Shown here piece after piece: positions 12,375-22,396 of a stretch of 64,000 nucleotides of DNA (position 1 is its first letter; each line of letters begins with the position of its first letter). The notes below the pieces were generated by a model, which worked only from the letters and a program-made list of their open reading frames with translations, searched no databases and was not told where the DNA came from. The position numbers and the translations under genes were made by a program. The stretch comes from Ornithodoros turicata (lineage: Eukaryota > Arthropoda > Arachnida > Ixodida > Argasidae), in assembly GCF_037126465.1 (NCBI RefSeq), contig NC_088202.1, positions 30,550,213 to 30,614,212 on the forward strand, read 5' to 3'.

Positions 12375-12515
12375 TGATTCACAATGCTGCGTTTACGGTT
12401 GTGCTTGCGTGTTACGTCCGCTGACGGCGAATCATTGCAACGGAACATCCTTCCGGATGGAACGAAGGTAGAGGTAAGACGCTGTACGCAGCCGTAAACG
12501 CAGTAGTGTGAATCA
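12375..12515. mobile_element. 141-bp MITE
   Basis: The ends are inverted repeats: TGATTCACAATGCTGCGTTT at the left and the complement of TGATTCACACTACTGCGTTT at the right, continuing into ACGG..TGCG. The interior is unique. It abuts the preceding MITE. No coding capacity. Confidence 0.75.
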
Positions 12516-13435
12516 GCATTTACTCAAAGGTTGTGTGTACTAGTCGTGCCGTCTCGGTTTCATCGCAATTCTAGAATCCCGTCCCGGGATTCCAGGAGAT
12601 TCCGAAATGACGGGACTGAAAAATCACCGGAGATTCCTAACAGTAGGTGTGAGTCGTTAGCGTTTATCGGGTTAAATTGTCGAGATATTGTATTTCAAGA
12701 AAATATGTGCGACGACGTGAATTTCGCTAATACGCATGGGAATGGCGTTACACGTTGCAATCATACATCTGAGGCCTCAGCTCATAGTACTGGCGACCTT
12801 CATGAGTCTGTAGACGCCTGTAGCGTTTCGCAGCTAGTGTCTCCAACTATTTCGCACCCTAACCGTAGAAATGACTGTAGATGGTCAACATCTCTTCTAC
12901 ATTGAGATCACTAATCATTTTGAAGCGAACCACATATTGGTTCCTGCACATATTGAAATGAACTGGTTTTGTTCCGCAGCACACCGCCTACGCTGTAATG
13001 CCACGTACCCACATGCGGCAAATGCGCGGGGTAACGCGTATATGCGGGGCGGAAAATTCTTGCCGCCGTAAGGGAGCGGCCGGCTCCGCGTTGAGCTTTC
13101 CCTCGACTGCGCAACGCAGGATTCTTAGAGGCATGCCGCGCATCGTCGGCCAGTCAAGTGCTCAACGGGAACTGCGTCACGCATTTGTTTTCTTCCAGCC
13201 TCCCACGCATTCTGCAGCACGTTGAACAGCGTCGTAAGTGCCGATATCTTGAGAGCCGCAGAACCAGGAGCCGGTAGCGGCAGCACGCAGGCGGTTTCCG
13301 CACCTGTGTACCGCATGTGGATACCGGCCCTAACTCCGTGGCGTCCGTGTTGCAAGACGACATGCACGACATCACGTGATACACGCTGCGAAGACACTGA
13401 ATGACCAGCGGCAAGAAGGGCGAGTGGGTAAAAGC
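12516..13435. other. unannotated stretch
   Basis: No gene recognised. GATTCC/GGGAC-rich text at 12575-12635 might be a degenerate transposon end. Dense overlapping frames at 12998-13445 reflect GC-rich composition and show no domain. Confidence 0.45.
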
Positions 13436-13439
13436 GACT

Positions 13440-13704
13440 GCTCATTGGTGGTAGCCAAGGCCGTGCGGAAGACTACGAGGTGGTGGGTTCGAATCCTATC
13501 GTCGGCTGTGCTGTCTAAGGTTTTCCCTAGGTTTTCCGGCAGACTTTCCAGACGAATGTCAACACAGTTATTCCTGAAGTCGGCCCCGGATGCACACCAA
13601 CCCCCGGTTCCCCACTCCTTCCTGCTGTCCTCTCTCCGCCTGCCCACGTCTGTATGCCGCTGGTAGCCATAGTTCCTTCGTGTCGCTAACACGGAGTCAA
13701 AAAG
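13440..13704 (+). repeat. SINE family 1, near full length
   Basis: Contains a degenerate head, the B box GGTTCGAATCC at about 13487, GGCTGTGCTGTCTAAGG, the core CTGAAGTCGGCCCCGGATGC, the C-rich body and a short A tail ending near 13704. The core has point changes relative to other copies, so this is not a very young insertion. Confidence 0.85.
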
Positions 13705-14212
13705 GAGCACAACTTAGGGAGTTTTAGCACATCGCATCGCAAGACACCGGTCTCCTTTATGTCCTTTAATCCTGATGTGCGTCCTTACAGGGACCATGAA
13801 ATGATTTTCGCGAATTCCGAGTGCTCTGCAGGAAACCGTTCTCATGGTCCCTCGCTATCGTACACACATAGACTTTTAACTGTATTCAGTACAACGGGGG
13901 CGCAGTTATCAGACAAAAATAGCAGGGCGGGACCGCTGGATATATGCCTTCGAAGCGGGATTACATCATCCCCATCCAATTCTGTCAGCCAACTGTGAAC
14001 GACGAGGAGGACACACCCCGCAGGACCCTGTGAGTGCATGGTTTCGGTTTGCACAACGACAGTCGCTGAAATCACTCGAAATATGAAAAAAAGAAATCAC
14101 TTTAAATATGTCGAAAGGCAAATTGTCAGCAATGGAGGAAGAGATTATGCTACACACACAGCGTCTATGGATCGTTCGGTACTCAGCAGCTCGTAAAATG
14201 TCACCGACGGAG
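13705..14212. other. unannotated stretch
   Basis: ACAGGGACCATGAAATG at about 13788 resembles the terminus of the TTAA element at 19.8 kb, but no complete element is present. No gene was recognised. Confidence 0.4.
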
Positions 14213-14459
14213 GTATTTATTTTATTTGTATTTATTTTATTTATAAAATACTGCAGACTCCATTGGAGTCCGAGCAGGAGTGGTCTCTGACACTACACAG
14301 AAAGGAATGCAAACGAGTATCTATCACAACAAGCAATTCCGAAGCTATCACATAATGCAAAAAGCGAATAGCAGCGCTTTGCACTTCACGAGATCACAAG
14401 TGTTTGACAAGACAAGTGCTACGTACGATCGAGACAGGAAAGAAAACTTTCTAGTGATG

Positions 14460-15776
14460 TAAATGCAACCTGAGGGATATTATTCCAATCTTCTATACTG
14501 CGGACAAAAAATGAACTTTTAAATCTACTTGTACGAGCATATACTGGCGTTAAACTGTATTCATGACGGTGTCAGGTACTTCTAGACTGTATACTGGATA
14601 CATACTGGTCAGGGTTGAGCCCTAGTCTACGGGTATACAACATATAGAGGAATTTTAACCGCGCGCATTTCGTTCTATGCGCTAGAGATTCTGAACCGAC
14701 ATCGCGAGCATTTGTGTTGGCGAGCTACGCCTGTTGTATCTATTAAAAATGAATCTCGCGCTGAATCTTTTCAAATTCACCTATGTCTTTCTGTGTATTG
14801 GGATCCCATACCACGGCAGCGTATTCAACCGATGGTCGAACAATAGATGAGATTTATAAGCTGCAATCTTAAGGTCCTTGCTAGTACAGTGAAGCTTTCT
14901 TCGCAATAATCCCAGCTTCCTACGGGCCACTGTGCATATATTTGCGATATGTTTGGACCAGGATAATTTATCTGTAATGGTTACACCGAGATACTTATAT
15001 TGACTTACTTCTGTTATGGCAGTATCGCCTATGCTATATGTGAACACGAAAGGATTCTTTCTTGCCGTTATGCTCATAAAAACGGTATTTTCAAGATTAA
15101 CATAGATGTCCACAAACTGCCTGCGACTGGATAAGTATCTTTGGATCCACCTAATGATGTTGGATGGTACCCCTATAGCAGACAATTTATAAATTAATTT
15201 ATTATGTGGGACCTTATCAAATGCTTTGGAGTAGTCAAGAAAAATTACATCCGTCTGGCCATCCTTATCTAAAGTTTTTGAAAATTCATGAACTGTAGTT
15301 ACGAGTTGAGTGACAGTGGAATAACCCCGGCGGAATCCGTATTGGCAATCTGGCAGAATGCTGTGTTTTCTTAAAAATGCAGTTAGCGCATTTGCTATCA
15401 CGTGTTCCAAAAGCTTGCATGAAACAGATGTTAACGAAATAGGCCGATAGTGAATATTATGTTTGTCACCCTTCTTAAACACTGGCACTATACGAGCGAT
15501 CCGCCAATCTTCAGGAATACTGCACTGCTCAAGCGAACATTGGAATATTTGCACTAAAACTTTTCCTATCGTTTCGGCATATCTCCGAAGAAACATATTT
15601 GGAACACCATCAGGACCAACAGACTCTTTCACATCTATATTCAACAGCATGGATAGAACACCAGAATAGGACACATCTATGTGGAGATGAGGGCCTTCAT
15701 CATTCAAAACTGTCACGCAACCAGTATCACTTTCAGTGAATACACTTTGAAAATATGCATTAAACAGATCCGCCAT
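14460..15776 (-). pseudogene. LINE ORF2 reverse transcriptase lacking YADD
   Basis: The long frame to 14781 shows GPDGVPNMFL, WRIARIVPVFKKGD, YRPISLTSVSCKLLE, YGFRRGYSTVTQL and FLDYSKAFDKVPHNKL, all RT fingers/palm motifs; the last carries the first catalytic Asp. At about residue 227 (near 15098) it jumps from RQFVDI to the thumb-side text YKYLGVTITDKLSW. The PQGS block and the YADD catalytic block, normally 80-100 residues, are absent. After a frameshift near 14840 the C-terminus continues (VVWDPNTQKD, then FFVRSIEDWNNIP) to a stop near 14460. Polymerisation is impossible for this copy. Confidence 0.85.
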
Positions 15777-16018
15777 CTCTTCATTGTCTGATATAACAGA
15801 ACCATTATTCTAAATCTGCTCGACACACTTTTTATGTTCAGAAAGATACTGCCAAAATTTCTGCGGGTTCTCTGTCGCAAAGCGGGGTAATGAGTGTGAG
15901 AAATAATATTCCTTAGTTTGTCGTAACTTTCCCTGTAGGGACAGTTTCAGTTGTGTTATTTTTTCCTTGTCTAAATTTGACTGTCTTCGTAACGTTTTAA
16001 TGTTACGTTTAATGTGTA

Positions 16019-16960
16019 TTATTTCTCTAGTAACCCAAGGATTATTCCTCTGAGTACGCTTCCTTTTGTTTGGAAGGTATCTAAGCAGTGCTTGCAGTGA
16101 TTCTTAAATTTATTCCAAGGTACATTAACGTCGCTGTCTGTAAACGTATCCAAAGCCCGGTTCAGATATTCCACAACCCGTACGTCATTGGAAGCATTAT
16201 AATTTTTAACAGTGACGATTTTTGTAGGCCCATTGTTCCTTACTCCACTTAACACGACAACAAAATACACCAACCTATGATCTGATATGCCCTCATCAAC
16301 TGAAACAGTAGCCCTCCTTATACCACTGCTGACAAGTACAGGATCTAACAAAGATGCAGATACGTTTGTTATTCTGGTGCGTTCGTGCACTATTTGAATT
16401 AGGTCATAGGCTGTCATCATATCTAACAGTACCTCTGAGCTCACAGCATCACTCCCGCCACACCTAAGGGTATTCCAGTCAATGTCCCCGAGATTAAAAT
16501 CCCCTGCAATTATGAGTTTATGGTTCCGATAACGATCAACATAGTCGTACAATTGATGCATAAAATCTGGCACCGCCGGTGCCAGATTCGGTATCGGTGT
16601 GTATCGCGCTCTATAGGAGCGCGATACACACCGATCACTATTACTGTATTACCGCGGAAGTTAATTTTACAGCATAGACTTTCATGTTGTTCGATCTGAT
16701 TGACAGCAAGTACCTCGACATTATGTTTTGCAAGTATGGCGACACCGCCTCCACTACTTGAACGGTCCCTTCTATATACCTTGTAAGACGGGGGAAGATA
16801 ACGCCATCAGGGTGAGCGGAGCTTTGCCATGTTTCAGTAATTATCATGACATGTGGATCATAACTTAGCAAAACATGTTCAAGCTTATCACATTTATTTA
16901 AAACACTCTGAGCATTTAAACGTACAAATTTGAATTATTTTTTGCATTCACTTTGTCACT
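16019..16960 (-). pseudogene. LINE ORF2 endonuclease domain, frameshifted
   Basis: AP-endonuclease-like domain of ORF2, which in active elements nicks target DNA. The first half (16960 to about 16600) shows LNAQSVLNK, MIITETW, SSSGGGVAI and VIVIGVYRAP, with a frame slip near 16770. The second half (16573 to 16019) shows IIAGDFNLGDIDW, LLDPVLVS and the ISDHRLVYF catalytic motif. Between them two adjacent palindromes (16593-16635 and 16564-16588) break the frame. Catalytic Asp/His motifs are visible but the frame is not continuous. Confidence 0.8.
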
Positions 16961-17007
16961 TCGCACCTAGTGACCTCGTGTGTACAATATTACGTGCATT
17001 CTTATCG

Positions 17008-17796
17008 TCATCCCAAACATACAACGTACCGATCCCGAACTAACCTTACGTTGTCCCCGCGTTTCCTTTCCTCTTGGGTACTTTCCCACAAACACTTTCT
17101 TTTACGAAGCGTTTCCTTGGAAAAATCATTTCTAACAAAAATGTTAGTACCTTTTAGTTTTGCAACATTTTTCATTACACTTTCTTTTTCTCTAAAATTT
17201 TGGAAATAGAGTATGACTGGTCGGTTACCCTTTGGTTTTCCCAAGCGATGAATTCTAGCAACGGAATTACACTTAACACCCAGTTTATCTCGAAATACAT
17301 TTTCGACAATTTTCTTTCTCAGCTCATCTGCCGTTTCTACAAGGGTCTCGGGTACTCCATGAGCAATAAGGTTTGAGCGCCGAGACCTATCTTCCAAGTC
17401 GGTTATCTTATCTTGATGTGCTCTAAACGACTTTCGAAGCAAATCAAAAGAAACTTGAAGTGAGGACTTTTGCTCAAATACAGGCTGAATTCCGGACAGT
17501 GCCGTTTCGCATTTTACAAGCCTTTCATTTACAGAGCTTATCGTTTTCTCTAATTTGTCGTAAGATTCTTGTAGCCGACCAATTTCTTCCTGAATCTTAT
17601 TTTGACCTTCACGTAATTCGCTAAACATTTCGTCAACGCTAGGCCCTGGGTTGCTTTCAACGTCACCACAGATCAATAATTCCAAAACAATGAAACATCG
17701 GTACACAATGTCACGACACGTTTTTGGGCATGGTAACACGACAAGGCAAATGTAGTTACTTCGAATATTTGAACAAGGCTTACTAACATGAAGCAA
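17008..17796 (-). CDS. LINE ORF1 protein with N-terminal 2A-like peptide
   Basis: Intact 262-residue frame. Residues 1-39 include a hydrophobic stretch (FIVLELLIC continues into the next motif). Residues 40-52 read LLICGDVESNPGP, matching the D(V/I)ExNPGP ribosome-skipping (2A/CHYSEL) consensus. Residues about 60-130 are a heptad-rich likely coiled coil. Then comes ITDLEDRSRRSNLIAHGVPE, a signature of L1-type ORF1 RNA-binding proteins, followed by an RRM-like region to about residue 240. In known elements such proteins bind the LINE RNA; 2A would release the leader from the body. It lies upstream of ORF2 as expected. Reading frame intact although ORF2 is not. Confidence 0.85.
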   Translation of the reverse strand: MLHVSKPCSNIRSNYICLVVLPCPKTCRDIVYRCFIVLELLICGDVESNPGPSVDEMFSELREGQNKIQEEIGRLQESYDKLEKTISSVNERLVKCETALSGIQPVFEQKSSLQVSFDLLRKSFRAHQDKITDLEDRSRRSNLIAHGVPETLVETADELRKKIVENVFRDKLGVKCNSVARIHRLGKPKGNRPVILYFQNFREKESVMKNVAKLKGTNIFVRNDFSKETLRKRKCLWESTQEERKRGDNVRLVRDRYVVCLG

Positions 17797-17842
17797 ACTA
17801 ACAGGAAAAAAATGGGAGAAGTCTATAGCACTCGCAAGTGGA

Positions 17843-17980
17843 TAAAATAAGTGTTGAAAGAGATTGAAACATTTATTTAACTGAGAAACAAGCTTTCGGA
17901 CGGAGTCCGTCCTTCATTAGGTCCGAAAGCTTGTTTTTCAGTGAAATAAATGTTTCAATCTATTTAAATACATATTTTAA
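17843..17980. repeat. fold-back element with hammerhead-like hairpin
   Basis: Arms 17862-17900 and 17921-17960 are nearly perfect inverted repeats. The outer part is GATTGAAACATTTATTTAA and the inner part CAAGCTTTCGGAC. On the minus strand the inner part reads CCTAATGAAG, then the hairpin GGACGGACTCCGTCC, then GAAAGCTTG. A half copy lies at 44246-44312, and the element at 62668-62858 has the same layout with a different hairpin. It begins just upstream of the LINE. Confidence 0.75.
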
Positions 17981-18512
17981 CCTGAAGCAAGAAGAAGAAC
18001 CGTCTCGTTAACATCATTTCCAAGTGCGTGTCACCATCCCCACTGAACTGGAAACAGTGAAGCTCGCTTTTATGAGGTACTGATAACAAACCTTGACGCT
18101 GTCGCTCGTGTTGTCATTGTGAGTTTTAGTATACTGTTGATAAGGTTATCGTGCCTATCGGAACCAATCGCAGTCCTACGTGACTCAGAATCTTAACCAC
18201 TGATTGGTTCCGGTTGATACGGTCCGACGCAAGCCACGTTGTCAACGGTCTGCTAAAACTCTCTATTATCCAATGCCTGGTAGCTCGCTGAGATACGGTA
18301 CCGCAGTTTAGATTACAGTGTGACGAGTAGCGCGACCATGGGTCTTCGAACACGTTTGTTGCACTGTATTCGGAAAGTAGGTGCATGCCCCTCGGAGCAA
18401 ACCATTGATGAAATTCATGGGAAGTTGCTGCACTCCCGGTTGTGACTGCAACCACCTGAAGCAAGAAGAAGAACCGTCTCGTTAACAGCATTTCCAAGTA
18501 CGTGTCACCATG
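17981..18512 (+). repeat. direct repeat pair (about 59 bp)
   Basis: CCTGAAGCAAGAAGAAGAAC and about 40 following bases (17981-18039) recur with a few changes at 18454-18512, spaced 473 bp. The segment between has no recognised content. It could be a local duplication or remnant direct repeats of an element. Confidence 0.65.
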
Positions 18513-19284
18513 CCCACAGGTATGTTCTGACGAAGAAGTTCAAAGAGGAAAACGTGCTCCGGTAACCATGCTGACAGTCAACGGCTATATTACATTTCTT
18601 GTAGGATTCTGTGTCAACGGTTAGATACAATCTTGTCTCCAGGTCAAGTTAAAACATATTTCACGCAAAGTATGCAAGCTTGTTCGCAGTTTGCTCGCAA
18701 AAGCCCGTCCACGAATCGGCAACATGTTCTGTGTATGATGTCACGGCCAGTTCGCCTCGGAGGCGGGCCGTAGCAGCTGCCGTTCACGTCCGTGGTTAAT
18801 ATAGAATATCTTCGCTATTTGAACCATTTTCAACTTCATATTTCACAGAGTGAATGCTTCAGTACAGGGGAACAAATTAAAAATGATCGTGGGCCTGTCA
18901 AATATCCTTTAATGGTCCCTTTATTACCGTCTCTCCCCCCTCGTCCTCTCATTGTCATTTTACATGTAATGCAGTCTCGTCGGCATTGGGGCAGTGGGCC
19001 ACAACCCAGTTGGCGAATTTCCCCATTCTTCAATATCAGTGTATTTGTCGTTGTTGTTGTTAGCACATCGGAAGCGCTCCTCGAAAACTGTACGATAAAG
19101 GAAGCTGTCAAACCAAAGATCAGCAACGTGGTGTCAATCGCTTCGAAGGAATCAGGTGCTTGGCTTATCATGTTTTCGGAACCGTTATCGTAAAGTGCCT
19201 CTCATCTGCTAAATATCCCTACTGAAACGGCATCCCGAGAAAGAAACAAACGAGGGGAGAGTGCGCATCGCGAGAGTAATGGAG
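18513..19284. other. unannotated stretch
   Basis: No gene or RNA recognised. A CCTTTAATGGTCCCTTTA phrase near 18904 resembles TTAA-element ends but has no partner. A GTT-rich run lies near 19050. Confidence 0.45.
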
Positions 19285-19727
19285 AATTCGGGTGGATATT
19301 TCGTGGCAACACGACATAGCTATCGGAAATTGTTAGGTCGGCGCCCGAGCTGGATCACGTGACCGTTGCCACCCGAACATGAGTGCCGGGAATCTAGCGG
19401 ATTTAGTCACTTGAACCACGCTAGGGGCATCGCGGTCGCCAGTCTTCGGGTTCCATCGTCTGCTAAATCACGTGAACTTCGACGTGCGGGCGGTGCGGGC
19501 CAATGAGGGCACTCGCCACCGTTGCAGTGCGGATGTGACGACACCGGATATAGTTGGGCAACCCTCTGCTCGGTCGTTTCGAGACCGAGCGAAAAAGGTG
19601 CTAGCTGGCCAATTCCGGGCGCTCGGAAAGTGCCATGCGAACATGCGAGATTGCTTCGCTTTGACCAAGCGAACATGACTGCTCAGGATCTGGCAAAAAA
19701 AGTTGCCACGAAATGACCACCCGAATT
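19285..19727 (+). mobile_element. 443-bp TIR element, complete copy
   Basis: The left end AATTCGGGTGGATATTTCGT pairs with an inverted right end (ACGAAATGACCACCCGAATT); both continue into GGCAAC/GTTGCC. No transposase. A truncated, inverted copy lies at 3269-3672. No clear target duplication was seen, so the superfamily is unknown. Confidence 0.8.
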
Positions 19728-19804
19728 TCCCATAAGGACGCCCCTCTCTGTCTCCAAGAAGCGCGACGCGACGCGGCTACACTGATGTCCCAAAAGTGCG
19801 TTAA

Positions 19805-20420
19805 AGGGACTATGAAACGATTTTTTTCTTCGTTTCGTTCGAAAGAAGACATTTTTCTGAGTCTAGAACCGAAATTTTACTTTCGTCGCGCGAGCGGATT
19901 TCTCGGGAGCGAATTTAAACGGAGCGGCGAAGGGAGGACAGCTGGCGCCGCGCCATGACGAGCTGCCGAGCGGAGACACAACGGGTAACTTGACGCGACC
20001 ACGGCCGGCTCAGCAACACGTCATCGTGACGTGTTGCCGAGCCGAGGAATCCCGCCAGGAGCATGCGCCGTAGGATCCCGCGTATGCGTTCATCGGGAGT
20101 GGAAATCTCCATGACAGCAGCTTTCGCGCGATCGGCAGATTTCGGCAGTGGCGGCAGCCACAGCGCGAGCTCGCGGCATTACTTGCCATTGTGCAACACC
20201 GGTGACGTAACGGGGAACCGAAGAGCGGTCCGTACAGCTACACCATCGGCAGGGAAATATGCGCGGGAGAGGAGGAACGCGGAAGAGACATTTCCAGCGC
20301 GCGCTCCTCGCAGAGTGGAGCGATTTCGTCCGGAAAAATTTGTGGCATATTAGTTTCTTTGCGAGAAGAACAGTTTCCATCGAAAAAAAGTATGGGGGTT
20401 CGGGAAATTTCATAGTCCCT
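19805..20420 (+). mobile_element. 616-bp TTAA element, AGGGACTATGAAA ends
   Basis: TTAA at 19801-19804 and 20421-20424 flanks inverted termini AGGGACTATGAAA. The interior is GC-rich and contains a strong hairpin (arms 20006-20023 and 20027-20044) near its left third. The TTAA-AGGRR form is known from the T2/Kolobok MITEs of Xenopus; piggyBac also targets TTAA but its ends normally start CCC or CCT. No coding capacity; long frames here are composition-driven. Confidence 0.8.
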
Positions 20421-20696
20421 TTAAAAAATGCTGTCGCATTTAAAACTGCCTCGTCTTCTCCGGCGGTCACGCAACGTAAGCTCGCTACAAAGTATTCCAC
20501 CAACGTTGCTCTTGAACGTAACAAACTTTCAGATAATGCTACGTCTGTTTGAAGCTTCGCCCCAGAATTGTTGAGTATCATAGGCAGCATATGCCACTGG
20601 AAATATTTCCCATAATGTACGATTTTCCCATTATCATTTTTCGTTTCATCACGTCTTCGCTACGAGCGCATTTCTGCTTTACGCACGGCTCTAACC

Positions 20697-20890
20697 AGCC
20701 CCTTGGCTTAGCGGTAAGATGATGGCCTTCCGCACTGAGACTTGGGAGGTGACCCGGGTGCGAAAGCTGCTACCGGTTGTGCTGTCTGTGTGTTTTCCTG
20801 GGTTTTCCTTGCTGCTCAGAAAATTGCGGCACATTTCCCTGTGAAGTTCGCCCAGGACACATGACCCCCCCCCCCTCCTCACACCGGCAG
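20697..20890 (+). repeat. SINE family 1, partial body
   Basis: A tRNA-like head (CTTGGCTTAGCGGTAAGATG), a damaged B box (GGGTGCGAAAGC), GGTTGTGCTGTCTGTGTG, and the core TTCGCCCAGGACACATGACC are present. The copy ends in a C-run and AC-rich text. Relatively diverged. Confidence 0.75.
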
Positions 20891-22122
20891 GCAGACCGCC
20901 CAGCAGTAGTCGCTAATCCTCCACCACCAATAGAGGAAGCGCAAGTCTATGCTTGGTGCCTCTTCCTCATTTCTTCCGCTTCATTTAACCGTTATACAGA
21001 TATATTCCCTTTGTGGCACGTATGTTATCAATGGACAGAACTGCACTGAGCGGCTGTCGTGAACGAAAAAAAAAAAAGAAAGAGACACGCATAAATAAGC
21101 CTTGTCCATGAAGAATCCCGTGCACAACAATTTCCACGTGGATCTGTACCACTAAAGCACTCGACCAAAAATAAGTTTTTCCACCCCAATGTTCAACAAG
21201 TCGCGGTGCCGTTTACTCCAATGATGTCACAACAGCGCACGTTATCTATGAAACGATGAAAGACTTATCTTCTCTTAGGCAAATTGAGGCTTTGTATGTA
21301 ATTGTCCTTTCTATGTTGCTCCAGCCTCAGAACATCAGTTCTTTCAGTTCTTTCACGCACGTTATCTCTGCTTTGGTTTCACTGGGTTTCATCATTATTT
21401 CAGCGAAACCATTCCTGCGCGCAAACACAGGTTATGATCGGGGACAGCAAACAAACAAGTGTAGTCTGGCTTGTCTCTAGATACGAACGACTCGTTTGTA
21501 AGAAGCCAGCGCCTGGCTGTACAGGAGAACAACTGAGCCCCCAAAGAGCTAACGTAAACATCGTGCCCTGCCGAGCAGCAACCACCGCCTGGATGAAATA
21601 ACACGGAGAGGGAACACAGCTGCTACAGTGTGCGAGTGGCCTCTCATGCGAGGGTATGCGAGAGCCACGCAATACCTTCTTTTTCTCGGATCACCGTTTT
21701 TGCCACCGTGTAAGAATAAGAAGAACGTTAGTAACTAAAGCTATAACTGGGGCAGCACGGTACATCACCACTACGTGTTATAGCTTTTGCGACAAATAGT
21801 ATACGGGGTGTTTCACGACGTGTCCCCCGGCTGAACAATTCGTAAACAGGTAGCGGCGTCGAAGAATTTTCTTTTTGGTACACGCATCCACTGAGGTATG
21901 GTACTGCAATTGCTGCGGTGAATCACCTCATCCCATCATCATTCATGTAGTTCTTGTTGTTTCCTTTTTGGTAAAGATCCTTGGGACATCGGCAATTAAC
22001 TGAGTGGCATACGCTCACTAATTAAATAAGCATCCTGACTTTTAAATTTTGATTCGCACGCTTTCGGAGCCACTGTTTTACGTATCGGACCTTCAAAGAG
22101 ATGATGCAGCATGCCAACGGCA
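20891..22122. other. unannotated stretch
   Basis: No gene recognised. A 35-40 bp phrase with CAGCCTCAGAACATCAGTTC at about 21323 also occurs near 11485, so it belongs to a dispersed repeat. The region at 21800-21840 (GGGGTGTTTCACGACGTG) resembles a mariner-type end without a partner. Confidence 0.45.
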
Positions 22123-22136
22123 CCATTCTAATCATC

Positions 22137-22382
22137 ACCTCGCGTGGCCCAGTGGTTAGCGTGCTGGCCATGTCACGTCGAGTCTAGGAGGTACCCGGGT
22201 TCGAATCCCGGTGCCGGCTGTGCTGTCTGGGGTTTTTCCTGGGTTTTCCTCAGACACTGTTAGACGTATGTCGGCACAGTTCCCTTAGAAGTCGGCCCAG
22301 GACGCAGATTCGCCTAAAGCGTTAGTCGTCACTTTGCCCACCTCTGTGAGGTCGACAACAGCGAGCTCTTTCATTAGCACCG
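22137..22382 (+). repeat. SINE family 1, full length with target duplication
   Basis: The best copy: tRNA-like head (GTGGCCCAGTGGTTAGCGTG = A box), GGTTCGAATCCCGGTGCCGG (B box), GGTTTTTCCTGGGTTTTCC, the core AGAAGTCGGCCCAGGACGCA and a 3' end GACAACAGCGAGCTCTTTC. A 14-bp target duplication, CCATTCTAATCATC (22123-22136) and CCATTCTAGTCATC (22383-22396), brackets it. That is consistent with LINE-mediated insertion. Confidence 0.92.
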
Positions 22383-22396
22383 CCATTCTAGTCATC

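Larger units (their letters stand above)
14213..17830 (-). mobile_element. CR1/L2-like LINE, nearly full length, inactive
   Basis: A non-LTR retrotransposon on the minus strand. In order it has ORF1 (17796 to 17008), an AP-type endonuclease (about 16960 to 16020), a linker with NPWVTREI and KFWQYLSEHK, the RT (15776 to 14781), a C-terminal region ending near 14460, and a TTTA-rich tail at 14213-14245. ORF2 is broken by frameshifts, a stop near 15812 and an internal RT deletion, so the copy is dead. The 5' limit is uncertain; a fold-back element starts just beyond it. The clade call rests on RT motifs only. Confidence 0.85.

Noticed and set aside
20063..20590. long frames on both strands as genes
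   Set aside because: They lie across a TTAA-flanked non-autonomous element and show no domain.
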